Positions 36,552 to 45,578 are shown, counted from the first letter of the stretch. The stretch is DNA of 64,000 nt from an uncultured Clostridia bacterium (GCA_947589215.1 CANQCL010000011.1:1-64000), one strand, 5' to 3'. Translations and numbers: made by a program. The notes: a model not told the origin generated them from the sequence alone.

Positions 36552-38420
36552 ATGAATATTTCAAGAAACAGAAAATTAGGAATATCAATTTTATTTGCTT
36601 TATTTTTAACTATACTGACAATTATCCTTTCTCATAACAGTGCTTATGCGGCAAACGGAGAATTAAAAGTTCATTACATTGATGTAGGACAGGCTGATTC
36701 TATTTTGATTGACCTGCCGAATGATGAGGTTATGCTGATAGACGGCGGAACTTACGCAGACGGCGATACTGTTGTGAATTACTTAAAACAGCAGGGTATA
36801 ACAAATATAGATTATTTGATAAACACGCATCCGCATAACGACCATGTAGGCGGACTTGTAAAGGTTATGGAAGAGGCTGTTGAAAAAAACACTTTCACAG
36901 TGGAGAACATTTATATGTATATGACCAGCGCTGAAGACGGTGTTCCTAAATTTACTGAGTTTACAGAGCTTTTGGATACTATAAGAGCTGAACCTGTGCA
37001 AGTTACGGCAGGGAGCGAATTAATTAATACAGCGGTGGGAGATAAAAAGCTGATAGTAAAGTGCATTGCACCGTTTAAGCTGGATACTAGCAATATGAAT
37101 AACAACTCTATGGTTCTTAGGCTTGAATACGGAAGTGTTTCATATTTATTTATGGCTGACGCTGAGGAAGAGGAAGAACAGCAGCTTTTAGCAAGCGGAG
37201 AGAATTTAAAGTGCGATGTTTTAAAGGTAGGACATCACGGTGCAAAAACAAGTACAACGCAGGCATTTTTAGATGCGGTAAAGCCAAAGGCGGCGGTAAT
37301 AACCGCAGATACTTCAGTAAATTCTTCAGGGCTTCCCGCAGAGGCAATACTTACAAGACTTCACGAAGCAGGAGCCGATATTTACAGAACTGATTTACTG
37401 GGTACGATTATTTCAACATCAACAGGCAACAGCTTTATAATGAATAAAACCCCGAAAGCGGATATTCACCTTCCCTCAGGTACGATAACATTTGATAAAG
37501 ATGAATATACATATACCGGAAGCAAGATTATTCCTGATGTTAAAATTAAAATAGGCGGAATTGCACTTAAAGAGGGTATTGATTACATTTGTTCGTACAA
37601 GGACAATGTAAATGTCGGAACGGCTTCTGTGACCTTTATAGGAATGGGGAGTTATTACGGCTCTAAAACTAAGAACTTCAAGATAACCGAAAAGTCAATA
37701 TCAAAGGCTACATACTTCCACGTCGGTGATAAGGTGTATACCGGCTCTAAGCTCTCTCCGAGTGTTGTGGTCAAAGACGGAAGCAAAAAGCTCAAACTAA
37801 ATACAGACTACACTGTTTCTTATACCAAAACTACGAATATCGGTCAGGGCATTGTAACCGTTAAGGGCAAAGGAAATTATTCCGGTTCTCATAAGGTCTA
37901 TTTTACTATAAAGCCTAAGAAAACAAGCATATCTTTAAAGAAGTCACTGACTAACGGAAAGGTTATGCTGCAGTGGTCAAAAATAAGCCATGCCGATGGA
38001 TACCAAATCTTGTATTCTGTTAATAATAGTGATTTCAAAACCTTAAAAAACGTCAAGGGAGCAGATGTAACTTCTTTGACGAAGAAGCTTACAGCAGGAA
38101 AGAAATACTATTTCTATATCCGTTCATACAAAGTAGTTGACGGAAAAAAGGTTTATTCTGATAACAGTACCGTTATTAGTTTAAAGCATAAGAAGAGTAT
38201 AAGTAAATGCAAGGTAAGCAAAATTAAAAAGCTAAAATTCAACGGAAAACCAAGAACGCAGAATTCTATAGTTGTAAAGCTTGGCAAGAAAAAGCTTGTG
38301 AACGGAACAGATTATACAATAAGTTACAAGAATAATATAAATCGAGGCAATGCACAAATTATAATAAAGGGTAAGGGTCTTTACAGATCATCAGTTAAAA
38401 AGAATTTCAGAATAGTTTGA
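36552..38420 (+). CDS. Secreted metallo-beta-lactamase-fold protein with adhesin-like repeats
   Basis: The 622-residue protein has an N-terminal signal or membrane segment (about 9-34). A ComEC/Rec2-type metallo-beta-lactamase domain follows (about 38-300) with the metal motif H93-x-H95-x-D97-H98 ('THPHNDHVGG'), a later 'FMADAEEE' and 'KVGHHGAKTS'. Two Ig-like repeats come next ('GTITFDKDEYTYTGSKIIPDVKIKI...' and its copy), then a fibronectin-III-like part ('KVMLQWSKISHADGYQILYSV') and a third repeat at the C-terminus. There are no ComEC membrane helices, so it is a stand-alone extracellular hydrolase, perhaps a phosphodiesterase or nuclease acting outside the cell. The substrate is unknown. 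Confidence 0.8.
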   Translation: MNISRNRKLGISILFALFLTILTIILSHNSAYAANGELKVHYIDVGQADSILIDLPNDEVMLIDGGTYADGDTVVNYLKQQGITNIDYLINTHPHNDHVGGLVKVMEEAVEKNTFTVENIYMYMTSAEDGVPKFTEFTELLDTIRAEPVQVTAGSELINTAVGDKKLIVKCIAPFKLDTSNMNNNSMVLRLEYGSVSYLFMADAEEEEEQQLLASGENLKCDVLKVGHHGAKTSTTQAFLDAVKPKAAVITADTSVNSSGLPAEAILTRLHEAGADIYRTDLLGTIISTSTGNSFIMNKTPKADIHLPSGTITFDKDEYTYTGSKIIPDVKIKIGGIALKEGIDYICSYKDNVNVGTASVTFIGMGSYYGSKTKNFKITEKSISKATYFHVGDKVYTGSKLSPSVVVKDGSKKLKLNTDYTVSYTKTTNIGQGIVTVKGKGNYSGSHKVYFTIKPKKTSISLKKSLTNGKVMLQWSKISHADGYQILYSVNNSDFKTLKNVKGADVTSLTKKLTAGKKYYFYIRSYKVVDGKKVYSDNSTVISLKHKKSISKCKVSKIKKLKFNGKPRTQNSIVVKLGKKKLVNGTDYTISYKNNINRGNAQIIIKGKGLYRSSVKKNFRIV

Positions 38421-38492
38421 TAACAAAAAGATTAAAATAGTTCAAGGCAGAGCATTATTTGTCTTAAGATTTAGAAAGGAATTTTAATAATT

Positions 38493-39059
38493 ATGAATCT
38501 TCCAAACAAGTTGACTGTCTTGAGAGTGGCGCTGATACCGTTTTTTGTTGCGGCAATGCTGCTTTCGGGAAAGGTTTATGCTGCAAGAGTTGATATTTTT
38601 ATTATAATAGCTCTTGTTATTTTTGCAGCGGCGTCAGTAACCGACTGGTTTGACGGAAAGATTGCAAGAAAACGAGGATTAGTTACGACCTTCGGAAAGT
38701 TTTTAGACCCCTTAGCCGATAAGATTTTAGTAGTAACAGCGCTTATATGCTTTCTTGCGAGAAGCCCTATGTGGATCGACGCTGTTGCAGTAATACTTAT
38801 ACTTGCACGTGAGTTTATGGTTTCGGGAGTAAGACTTGTAGTAGCCAATGAAGGTGTTGTCGTTCCTGCGGGAATATGGGGAAAGCTGAAAACGGCGTTC
38901 ACTATGATAGCCATTGTGGTTATTATGCTTTTAGAGGGTCTTGGTGTTCATAACATATGGGTAAACGAGATTCTTATTTGGATCGCAGCGGCTCTGACCG
39001 TTATATCCGGAATTCAGTATCTCGCCGCTTATTGGAAGTATATTGACGCTAGTAAATAG
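38493..39059 (+). CDS. pgsA: CDP-diacylglycerol--glycerol-3-phosphate 3-phosphatidyltransferase
   Basis: PgsA makes phosphatidylglycerol phosphate, the step into phosphatidylglycerol and cardiolipin. The 188-residue membrane protein starts with 'NLPNKLTVLRVALIPFF' and has the CDP-alcohol phosphotransferase signature D-x2-DG-x2-AR-x8-G-x3-D-x3-D ('DWFDGKIARKRGLVTTFGKFLDPLAD'). About five membrane helices are visible. AAAGGAA precedes the ATG. The gene ends before the strong promoter of the Cys T-box. Confidence 0.94.
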   Translation: MNLPNKLTVLRVALIPFFVAAMLLSGKVYAARVDIFIIIALVIFAAASVTDWFDGKIARKRGLVTTFGKFLDPLADKILVVTALICFLARSPMWIDAVAVILILAREFMVSGVRLVVANEGVVVPAGIWGKLKTAFTMIAIVVIMLLEGLGVHNIWVNEILIWIAAALTVISGIQYLAAYWKYIDASK

Positions 39060-39100
39060 CGGAGAGCTAATATGGCTGATAATTAATTTTTATTTTTTGG

Positions 39101-39129
39101 TTGACAAACCGAAGTGTTTGGAATATAAT
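39101..39129 (+). promoter_or_regulatory. Sigma-A promoter of the cysE-cysS T-box transcript
   Basis: TTGACA (39101-39106), 17 bp and TATAAT (39124-39129) match the consensus exactly. Confidence 0.85.
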
Positions 39130-39135
39130 AACTAA

Positions 39136-39383
39136 AAAGGCGTAACAGTCAGAGTAACTGTAATAAAGCTTTTCAGAGAGTGTGCGTTGTGGTGAAAGCA
39201 CACAAGCGGTTTACAGCGAAGTGCGGCTGCCAGCTCGGACAGGGAAATTTAAGCGACCATTTAGCTTTTAGAGTATCTGCCTGCGTATCCTGCGTTAAAG
39301 GCTTGAGTTATAAATCGGAGTGGAACCGTAGTTTGATTAAACTGCCTCCTTAGCATTACTTGCTTTGGGGGCTTTATTATTTT
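39136..39383 (+). promoter_or_regulatory. T-box riboswitch, probably tRNA-Cys responsive
   Basis: T-box leaders pair with an uncharged tRNA and then let transcription continue. The stem I region has the AGAGAG motif (about 39175-39180), and a candidate specifier TGC (Cys) lies at 39222-39224. The T-box sequence GGAGTGGAACCGTAG is at 39317-39331. The terminator is GCCTCC (39344-39349) with GGGGGC (39367-39372) and a T-rich tail. The two genes behind it, cysE and cysS, both concern cysteine, which supports the Cys specificity. Confidence 0.9.
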
Positions 39384-39413
39384 ACTTAGGTATAAGTCAG
39401 AAAGGTGTATGTT

Positions 39414-40079
39414 ATGTTAGAGAACATTAAAGAGGACATAAGAATGGTAAAGGAAAAGGACCCAGCCGCTAGAACAACTCTTGAGATATTGCTGGCGTAT
39501 TCTGGACTTCACGCTGTTATTTTTCACAGAATAGCGCATTGGTTTTATCTTAGAAAATTCTATTTAATAGCAAGATTGATATCGCAGTTTTCAAGGTTTT
39601 TAACGGGAATAGAAATTCATCCGGGCGCAAAAATAGGAAAGGGACTTCTTATTGACCACGGAAGCGGAGTTGTTATAGGCGAGACTGCTGAAATAGGGGA
39701 CAACTGCTTGATATATCAGGGTGTTACTCTCGGAGGAACGGGAAAAGAGCACGGAAAACGCCACCCTACATTGGGCAATAATGTTATGGTCGGTTCGGGA
39801 GCAAGAGTTTTAGGACCGTTCAAAGTGGGTGATAATGCGAAGATAGCAGCTAATGCTGTTGTTCTTGAGGAGGTTCCTGAAAATTCAACAGCAGTGGGTG
39901 TTCCTGCAAGGATTGTAAAGAGGGAAGGTCAGAGGGTAAGCAACCAGGATTTGGATCAAGTTCATATCCCGGACCCTGTTTCTCAGGAGCTTTGCAGACA
40001 GCTTGTGAAGATCGAGGAGCTGAGAAAGGAAATTGAAAAGCTAAAGGCTGAAAAGAAAAAGCTTAAAAAGTTAAATTAG
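39414..40079 (+). CDS. cysE: Serine O-acetyltransferase
   Basis: CysE acetylates serine with acetyl-CoA, the first step of cysteine synthesis. The 221-residue protein has an N-terminal helical part ('IKEDIRMVKEKDPAARTTLEILLAYSGLHAVIFHRIAHWFY') and a left-handed beta-helix of hexapeptide repeats ('IEIHPGAKIGKGLLIDHGSGVVIGETAEIGDNCLIYQGVTLGG'). A basic coiled tail ends it. The ATG at 39414 has AAAGG at 8-9 nt; an upstream GTG at 39405 overlaps that site. It is controlled by the Cys T-box and is 26 bp from cysS. Confidence 0.95.
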   Translation: MLENIKEDIRMVKEKDPAARTTLEILLAYSGLHAVIFHRIAHWFYLRKFYLIARLISQFSRFLTGIEIHPGAKIGKGLLIDHGSGVVIGETAEIGDNCLIYQGVTLGGTGKEHGKRHPTLGNNVMVGSGARVLGPFKVGDNAKIAANAVVLEEVPENSTAVGVPARIVKREGQRVSNQDLDQVHIPDPVSQELCRQLVKIEELRKEIEKLKAEKKKLKKLN

Positions 40080-40105
40080 AATTATATTAGAAAAGGAAAG
40101 CGTTT

Positions 40106-41500
40106 ATGAAAATATATAATACTTTGACAAGGAAAAAGGAAGAGTTTAAACCGATAAATGAGGGCAGAGTGGGCATTTATGTCTGCGGCCCTACTGTGTA
40201 TAATTATATTCATATAGGTAACGCACGTCCTATCTGCGTTTTTGATGTGTTGCGGAGATTTCTTAAATACATTGGATATGATGTAAGGTTTGTTCAGAAT
40301 TTTACCGATGTAGACGATAAAATTATCAAAAGGGCAAATGAAGAAGGCGTTGAGGCGAGTGAGATATCTGAAAAGTATATAAAAGAATACCTCACGGACC
40401 TTAGGGGGCTAAACGCTCTTGAGGCAGATATATCTCCCAAAGTTACAGAGAGTATGGACATTATTATTGATTTGATCAAAACCCTTGTCAACAAGGGATA
40501 TGCTTATGAGGCAGGCGGAGATGTATATTTCAGAACAAGAAAATTCAAGGGGTACGGAAAGCTGATTAATCAGTCGATAGACGACCTTATGTCGGGAGCT
40601 AGGATTGACGTAAACGATATTAAGGAAGACCCGCTTGACTTTGCTTTGTGGAAAGCGGCAAAGGAGGGTGAACCGTTTTGGGAATCCCCTTGGGGAAACG
40701 GCAGACCCGGCTGGCATATTGAATGTTCTGCAATGAGCAAGCATTATATCGGTGAGACTATTGATATTCACGGCGGAGGAGTTGACCTGATTTTTCCTCA
40801 CCACGAGAATGAAATCGCTCAGTCGGAGGCGGCAACAGGTGAGCCTTTGGCACATTACTGGATGCACAACGGTCATATTAATATTGACAACAAGAAGATG
40901 TCTAAGTCGGCAGGCAACTTTTTCACAACAAGGGACGTTGCCGAAAAGTACGGCTATGAGGCGATAAGATATCTTATGATTCAGGCACATTACAGATCGC
41001 CTATCAATTATTCTATTGAATTGTTAGAGGCTTGTAAGGCGTCATTAGAGCGTTTGTATAATTGCAGGAACAGTATTGACAGGGCGCTTGAATCTGCATC
41101 TGACGGAGCGTTGAGCAGCGAGGTCAAAGCCTTTTTGGATAACAGAAAGACGCAGTTTGTTGACGCACTCTCAGATGACTTGAATACTGCCGACGCACTT
41201 TCTGCCGTATTTGAGCTTGTTCGTGAAATCAACACATTGATTGCCGGCGGAAATGCTGTAAAGGGAGAGCTTAAAGCCTGCGCTGACATTTTTGACGAGC
41301 TGACCGGCGTTTTAGGTATTTGCTATAAAAGAGATAAAGAAGACGCTATTCCGGATGAGATATTAAAGCTTGCGTCACAAAGGCAGGAGGCAAGAAAGGC
41401 AAAGGATTTTGTCAAGGCTGACGCATTAAGAGACAAAATTTCAGAGCTTGGATATATTATTGAAGAAACCAGACAGGGAACTACTATAAAGAAGAAGTAA
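40106..41500 (+). CDS. cysS: Cysteine--tRNA ligase
   Basis: CysRS charges tRNA-Cys. The 464-residue protein has the zinc-binding Cys of 'YVCGPTVYNYIHIGNARP', the HIGH-like motif (HIGN), the second zinc block ('WHIECSAMS...HGGGVDLIFPHHENEIAQSEA') and KMSKS ('KMSKSAGNF'). It shares the T-box leader with cysE, so cysteine synthesis and its use rise together when tRNA-Cys is uncharged. Confidence 0.97.
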   Translation: MKIYNTLTRKKEEFKPINEGRVGIYVCGPTVYNYIHIGNARPICVFDVLRRFLKYIGYDVRFVQNFTDVDDKIIKRANEEGVEASEISEKYIKEYLTDLRGLNALEADISPKVTESMDIIIDLIKTLVNKGYAYEAGGDVYFRTRKFKGYGKLINQSIDDLMSGARIDVNDIKEDPLDFALWKAAKEGEPFWESPWGNGRPGWHIECSAMSKHYIGETIDIHGGGVDLIFPHHENEIAQSEAATGEPLAHYWMHNGHINIDNKKMSKSAGNFFTTRDVAEKYGYEAIRYLMIQAHYRSPINYSIELLEACKASLERLYNCRNSIDRALESASDGALSSEVKAFLDNRKTQFVDALSDDLNTADALSAVFELVREINTLIAGGNAVKGELKACADIFDELTGVLGICYKRDKEDAIPDEILKLASQRQEARKAKDFVKADALRDKISELGYIIEETRQGTTIKKK

Positions 41501-41536
41501 ACAGGCTCTGGCAAAAATAAAAGGATTGGTGATAAA

Positions 41537-42469
41537 ATGTCAAATCAGGGAAGTAAAAAAGTTAATCCTAAGCATAGCCCTGCGTTTGTTAAATACTTTA
41601 AATTTTCTCTTATAGCTATAGTTTTTTTAGCAGCACTTTTCATTTTTCTTACTTTCAACAAAAGCGACGATAATAAGTATGAGGATGTTGAGTTTGTTCA
41701 GTATGAGGATTATGCAGACGATTTGGATGTCGTAGTTTATGAGACAACTCTGGGAACTTTCAAGGCTGTTCTGTTTCAAAACGAGGCTCCGAATTATGTT
41801 AAGTATTACAAAAAGCTGGTTCAAAACGGCTATTATAATGATACTTATGTCTTCGGCGTCGTTTCAGGCAATGAGGAGGAGAACAAGGGTAATCGTTTGT
41901 ATTTTACAGGCGGTGCAAAAACAGCGGACGGTAAAACGACCGACAATACTAATACAGAAACTATTAATGCGGAAATAAGTCCTAATATGTGGACGTTCAA
42001 GGGTGCGCTTGGTTCATTTGTGGGTACAAACGGCTTGTTTTTCTGGAAGAAAAATGTTGCAGGAAGCAGTGTTATGTTTTTTGGTAATTCTGTGACTTCC
42101 GATAAGAAAAAAGAGGAGGTTAAAAACACCGAAAAAGTTGACCCTTTACTGAAAAGTATTTATAAAGAGCTTTCGGATAAGCTTTGCAGTTACGGAGGAG
42201 TTCCCGAAGCGTCACAGCAGTACACTGTTTTCGGTCAGGTTTGCGACGGATGGGAAACGTATAATAAAATTCTGAGTGCAGAGGTCAAGGATATCGACAA
42301 TGACGACTATCAGCCGATCGACGATATAAAGTTCAACAAGGTTTATTTAACAACTTGGGGAGAGATAAAAAAGAACGCTGAAGGTCCCGTTGATCCCAGT
42401 ATGTCAGAGAAGTCGGATAAAGTTAATACGGAAGAAAAATCATCTGAAAGCACTTCTCAGAAACAGTGA
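41537..42469 (+). CDS. Membrane-anchored cyclophilin-like protein (peptidyl-prolyl isomerase family)
   Basis: The 310-residue protein has one N-terminal membrane helix (about 22-42). An acidic stretch follows, then a divergent cyclophilin-type domain ('VVVYETTLGTFKAVLFQNEAPNYVKYYKKLVQNGYYNDTYVFGVVSG'; C-terminal 'YTVFGQVCDGWETYNKILSAEV'). The central FxxxQ-type active-site block is not well kept, so activity is uncertain. A Ser/Glu-rich tail ends it. It probably works outside the membrane as a folding helper. The next gene codes for a PrsA-like lipoprotein, which fits an extracytoplasmic folding role. It follows cysS by 36 bp. Confidence 0.75.
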   Translation: MSNQGSKKVNPKHSPAFVKYFKFSLIAIVFLAALFIFLTFNKSDDNKYEDVEFVQYEDYADDLDVVVYETTLGTFKAVLFQNEAPNYVKYYKKLVQNGYYNDTYVFGVVSGNEEENKGNRLYFTGGAKTADGKTTDNTNTETINAEISPNMWTFKGALGSFVGTNGLFFWKKNVAGSSVMFFGNSVTSDKKKEEVKNTEKVDPLLKSIYKELSDKLCSYGGVPEASQQYTVFGQVCDGWETYNKILSAEVKDIDNDDYQPIDDIKFNKVYLTTWGEIKKNAEGPVDPSMSEKSDKVNTEEKSSESTSQKQ

Positions 42470-42533
42470 TAGTTGAAATTGTGTGCGTTTAAATATAATC
42501 TACATATTATGTATATTTAGTAAATCCAAACAC

Positions 42534-42562
42534 TTGACTTTATTTTAAAAATCGTTTATAAT
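42534..42562 (+). promoter_or_regulatory. Sigma-A promoter of the PrsA-like lipoprotein gene
   Basis: TTGACT (42534-42539), 17 bp and TATAAT (42557-42562), giving a leader of about 140 nt. Confidence 0.75.
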
Positions 42563-42620
42563 ACTATCGTTGTTATATTATTGTTGGTAAATTACCGGCA
42601 GATTCCATTCAAGATTAATT

Positions 42621-42661
42621 GGGTGTGTCAATGACTTTTAGAGTTGGACAACCCTTTTATT
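42621..42661 (+). terminator. Terminator-like hairpin in the leader of the PrsA-like gene
   Basis: GGGT and TGTC (42621-42629, one bulged G) pair with GACA and ACCC (42647-42654), followed by TTTTATT. It lies between promoter and gene, so it could attenuate transcription. Confidence 0.5.
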
Positions 42662-42707
42662 GAACGGTTAATTATTTAATATTTATTAATAAACAGGAGG
42701 CAGAGTA

Positions 42708-44204
42708 ATGTCTAAATTAAGAAAAATCGGAGCTTTATCTATAGCGTCTATAATGGCTGTTTCAATGGCAGGATGCACAGATATGAGCAAAATTATGACT
42801 GTTGACGATTATGACGTCAACGCAGGAGTTTATATCAACTATATGCTTTCTGAATATTTGGAGCAAACATATTCAGAAACAAGTTCAGGGTCAGCTACAA
42901 CTTATAACTATCTTGATAAGGAAATTGAAAATGAAGATGGTGAGAAGGTTAAGCTAGGGGACTACTTGCCTGACTATGCATATGAGCACACTCTTGAGCT
43001 TGTTGCTGCAAATAAGCAGTTTGAAAAGCTGGGTCTTGAGCTTTCTGCGGAGGATTCTAAAGAGGTCAGCACTGCTGTAAATAATTATATGGAGAATATG
43101 ACAGAGGAATACTTATCTAAGCAGGGAATATCAAAGGATTCTGTAACCAAGTATTTTACAGCTGAAAAGCAAAAGGAGCTTTTGTTCTATCATTATTACG
43201 GAGAGGACGGAGAAAAGGCTGTAAAGAATGATGATATCAGTAATTACCTTAAAAACAATTATGTAAGATATAAGGTAATATCTATTCCAAGAACAACGGC
43301 AGCTACAACAGAGGCAAGCACATCAACTTCTGAAGAAGCTACCACAACGCAGTCACCTGAGGAGCAGACAAAGGCTTCAAAGAAAGCTGATATGGAAGCT
43401 AATTCTTTGGCTAATAAGTATTTGAAGCTGGCTAAGGAAAATGATGATTTCGACGCAGTAATTTCACAGTACAAATCTGAAACTCAGGAACCGACAACAG
43501 CAGCAACAACTGCCGCAACCGAAGCATCAACTGTTGCTGAGAGCAGCAGTGCAGATACAACAGTTGCCGATGGTTCTTCAGCACAAACAACTGAGGCTGC
43601 TCAAACAACGACAACTACCGTTGATGAGCCTAAGGAAGTTCATGTACATTTTTACGATCAGAACGGAGAAGAGTACGGAGAGGACACACCTCAAAAGCCT
43701 CAGATAATCAAGAGCGGAGAAAAGGCAGAAAAGCCTGCTGATCCTGTAAAGGATTTCTATAAGTTTGATAACTGGTACACAGATACGAATTACACAAATG
43801 TGTTTGATTTTAATCAGGCAATTAATGATGAAACATCTTTATTCGCTAGTTTCACAACAAACGAAAATATGCTCAGTACAATTGACGAAGAAACTGTCAG
43901 CGACTTAGCAAAATATATTAAAGGCAGTATTAAAAAATTCAATGAGCCTGTTAAATACAAAGATGATACTAATTATTATGTAATAGTAAAGTACGATCCG
44001 ACAGAGAGAACCGATTATTTGATCAATGGTGATAATTACGAGAGTATTTTACAAGAAATGAAATATGAAGAATATGAAAAAATGTTCGACAGTTGGCAAA
44101 AGGATTTCAAAATAAAGAAAAACGATAAGGCATTTAAAAAGTATACTCCTTCAAAAATCGAGGAAATACAAAACGATTACGCAAGCGGACAAAGTGATAA
44201 GTAA
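42708..44204 (+). CDS. PrsA/SurA-like lipoprotein with InlB-type repeat
   Basis: The 498-residue protein has a lipoprotein signal with lipobox MAGC (Cys23). A SurA/PrsA-like helical chaperone part follows (about 40-180, 'EHTLELVAANKQFEKLGLELSAEDSKEV'). Two Thr/Ser/Ala-rich linkers flank a helical segment (about 195-215 and 265-305). One InlB/Listeria-Bacteroides repeat is near 307-385 ('VHVHFYDQNGEEYGED...FDNWYTDTNYTNVFDF'), and a last helical part ends the protein. The central parvulin isomerase domain is missing or replaced. It is probably an extracytoplasmic folding factor tethered to the membrane. GGAGG precedes the ATG. Confidence 0.75.
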   Translation: MSKLRKIGALSIASIMAVSMAGCTDMSKIMTVDDYDVNAGVYINYMLSEYLEQTYSETSSGSATTYNYLDKEIENEDGEKVKLGDYLPDYAYEHTLELVAANKQFEKLGLELSAEDSKEVSTAVNNYMENMTEEYLSKQGISKDSVTKYFTAEKQKELLFYHYYGEDGEKAVKNDDISNYLKNNYVRYKVISIPRTTAATTEASTSTSEEATTTQSPEEQTKASKKADMEANSLANKYLKLAKENDDFDAVISQYKSETQEPTTAATTAATEASTVAESSSADTTVADGSSAQTTEAAQTTTTTVDEPKEVHVHFYDQNGEEYGEDTPQKPQIIKSGEKAEKPADPVKDFYKFDNWYTDTNYTNVFDFNQAINDETSLFASFTTNENMLSTIDEETVSDLAKYIKGSIKKFNEPVKYKDDTNYYVIVKYDPTERTDYLINGDNYESILQEMKYEEYEKMFDSWQKDFKIKKNDKAFKKYTPSKIEEIQNDYASGQSDK

Positions 44205-44221
44205 TATTTATTAAATAACAA

Positions 44222-44256
44222 AAGACTATCTGAAGTGATTCGGATAGTCTTTTTTA
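44222..44256. terminator. Terminator after the PrsA-like gene
   Basis: A 13-bp stem (AAGACTATCTGAA with TTCGGATAGTCTT, one G-U) has a GTGA tetraloop and a T run on the plus side. It may also end rlmH on the minus strand, where the hairpin is followed by TTTTG. Confidence 0.9.
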
Positions 44257-44268
44257 TATACTTGAAAT

Positions 44269-44754
44269 TTATTTGTGGTATTTACCGCCGCTTGATATTT
44301 GAAATGCTCTGTATATTTGCTCCAGCAGAAGCACCCGTGCGAGTTGATGAGGAAAGGTCATTTTGGACATTGAAAGTTTAAAATCCGCTTTTAACTTTAC
44401 ATCAGGTGAAATGCCAAAGCTTGAGCCTATAATAAAGTTAATTGTACTTTTTCCGTTTATGCCTGCGCCGCTTATTTTTTGTGATAATTCTTCGCTTGAA
44501 AGCTGTCGTCCCTCTATGCACAAGGCGATATTTAGTGCTGATTTTTTATTGATTTGTTCCTCAATGAGTCTTGCCTCATTTGTGAGGGCGTTTTGTATCT
44601 CCTTTTCACCGGGATTTTCAGAAAGTCTGCTCTCGGGAATTTCAATTATATTAAGCTTACAAAAGCCAGACAGCCTTTTTGAATATTCATAAGCCGCCTC
44701 ACGCAGATAGCTTTCTTTAAGTTTTCCTATGGCTATGATATTTATGTTCATCAC
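44269..44754 (-). CDS. rlmH: 23S rRNA (pseudouridine(1915)-N(3))-methyltransferase
   Basis: RlmH methylates pseudouridine 1915 in helix 69 of 23S rRNA. The 161-residue SPOUT methyltransferase has 'NINIIAIGKLKESYLREAAYEYSKRL', the SAM loop 'FIIGSSFGISPDVK' and the C-terminal 'MTFPHQLARVLLLEQIYRAFQISSGGKYHK'. It overlaps the stop of the upstream gene (ATGA at 44751-44754). A second ATG three bases on is an equally possible start. It forms a two-gene unit with the walJ-like gene. Confidence 0.95.
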   Translation of the reverse strand: MMNINIIAIGKLKESYLREAAYEYSKRLSGFCKLNIIEIPESRLSENPGEKEIQNALTNEARLIEEQINKKSALNIALCIEGRQLSSEELSQKISGAGINGKSTINFIIGSSFGISPDVKLKADFKLSMSKMTFPHQLARVLLLEQIYRAFQISSGGKYHK

Positions 44755-45542
44755 AGTGTAACAACCTCGCCTTCGTTAGAAACTGGTGCGACCTTGAGTA
44801 TGTAATCTATGCCGTCTTTAAACTCGGAAAGACTGTTCACTATGGTTTCTCTTGCTACAACAGGAGTGTTGTTCTGCTGGCTGAGATGACCTAAAATTAC
44901 TCTTGTTGTGCCTGTGTTAATAAGGCATTCAATTTCTGCCGCACTGTCATTGTTTGACAAGTGACCGTGATTTGAAGCGATTCTTTTTTTTAGCATATAA
45001 GGATAGTTTCCGTTTTTAAGCATAAGCTCGTCATAGTTTGCTTCAAAAAGAATTAAATCTGAACCGCATATGTTTTTGTGTACATTTTCAGTAACTGTGC
45101 CTAGATCTGTGCAGACAGTTATAGTTTTTAGGTCGGGAGTAATTATTTTGTATCCGTTGCTTTGCCTCGTATCATGCGGAGTTGAAAATGCAGAAATATT
45201 ATAACCTGCAAATTCCAACGGCTTTCCGTCTATGTCGATTGCTTCAGCTTTTGAGTTGGGTGAAATATGATCCGCTGATATCAGATAGTCAAGATTCTTA
45301 TCTCCGGCAAATATGGGAGTATGAAAGTTTTTGGTAAAGATTTTAAGACCTTTTATATGATCAGTGTGTTCGTGGGTTATAAAAATCCCCTGAACTGCTG
45401 TTGGGTTTATTCCGTTATCAAGAAGCGCTTGAGTAAGCATTTTACAGCTAACGCCTGCGTCGATTAATATACCGCCTTTTTCGTTACCGATAAAGGTTGT
45501 GTTACCCTTGCTCGACGAGAACAGGGGATAAACTCTTGCCAT
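44751..45542 (-). CDS. MBL-fold hydrolase, WalJ/YycJ-like
   Basis: The 263-residue cytosolic protein has the metal-binding H-x-H-x-D-H motif ('FITHEHTDHIKG', about residues 54-65) and further ligands in 'STPHDT' and 'CTDLG'. It matches the WalJ/YycJ group ('FSSSKGNTTFIGNEKGGILIDAGVSCKM'), which in Firmicutes lies near rlmH and the walRK genes and may be a nuclease coordinating replication and cell division. Here walRK is absent but rlmH overlaps it. AAAGGAGC precedes the ATG. Confidence 0.88.
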   Translation of the reverse strand: MARVYPLFSSSKGNTTFIGNEKGGILIDAGVSCKMLTQALLDNGINPTAVQGIFITHEHTDHIKGLKIFTKNFHTPIFAGDKNLDYLISADHISPNSKAEAIDIDGKPLEFAGYNISAFSTPHDTRQSNGYKIITPDLKTITVCTDLGTVTENVHKNICGSDLILFEANYDELMLKNGNYPYMLKKRIASNHGHLSNNDSAAEIECLINTGTTRVILGHLSQQNNTPVVARETIVNSLSEFKDGIDYILKVAPVSNEGEVVTL

Positions 45543-45578
45543 TTAAAAGCTCCTTTCTATAATGGTAAACATAAATAA

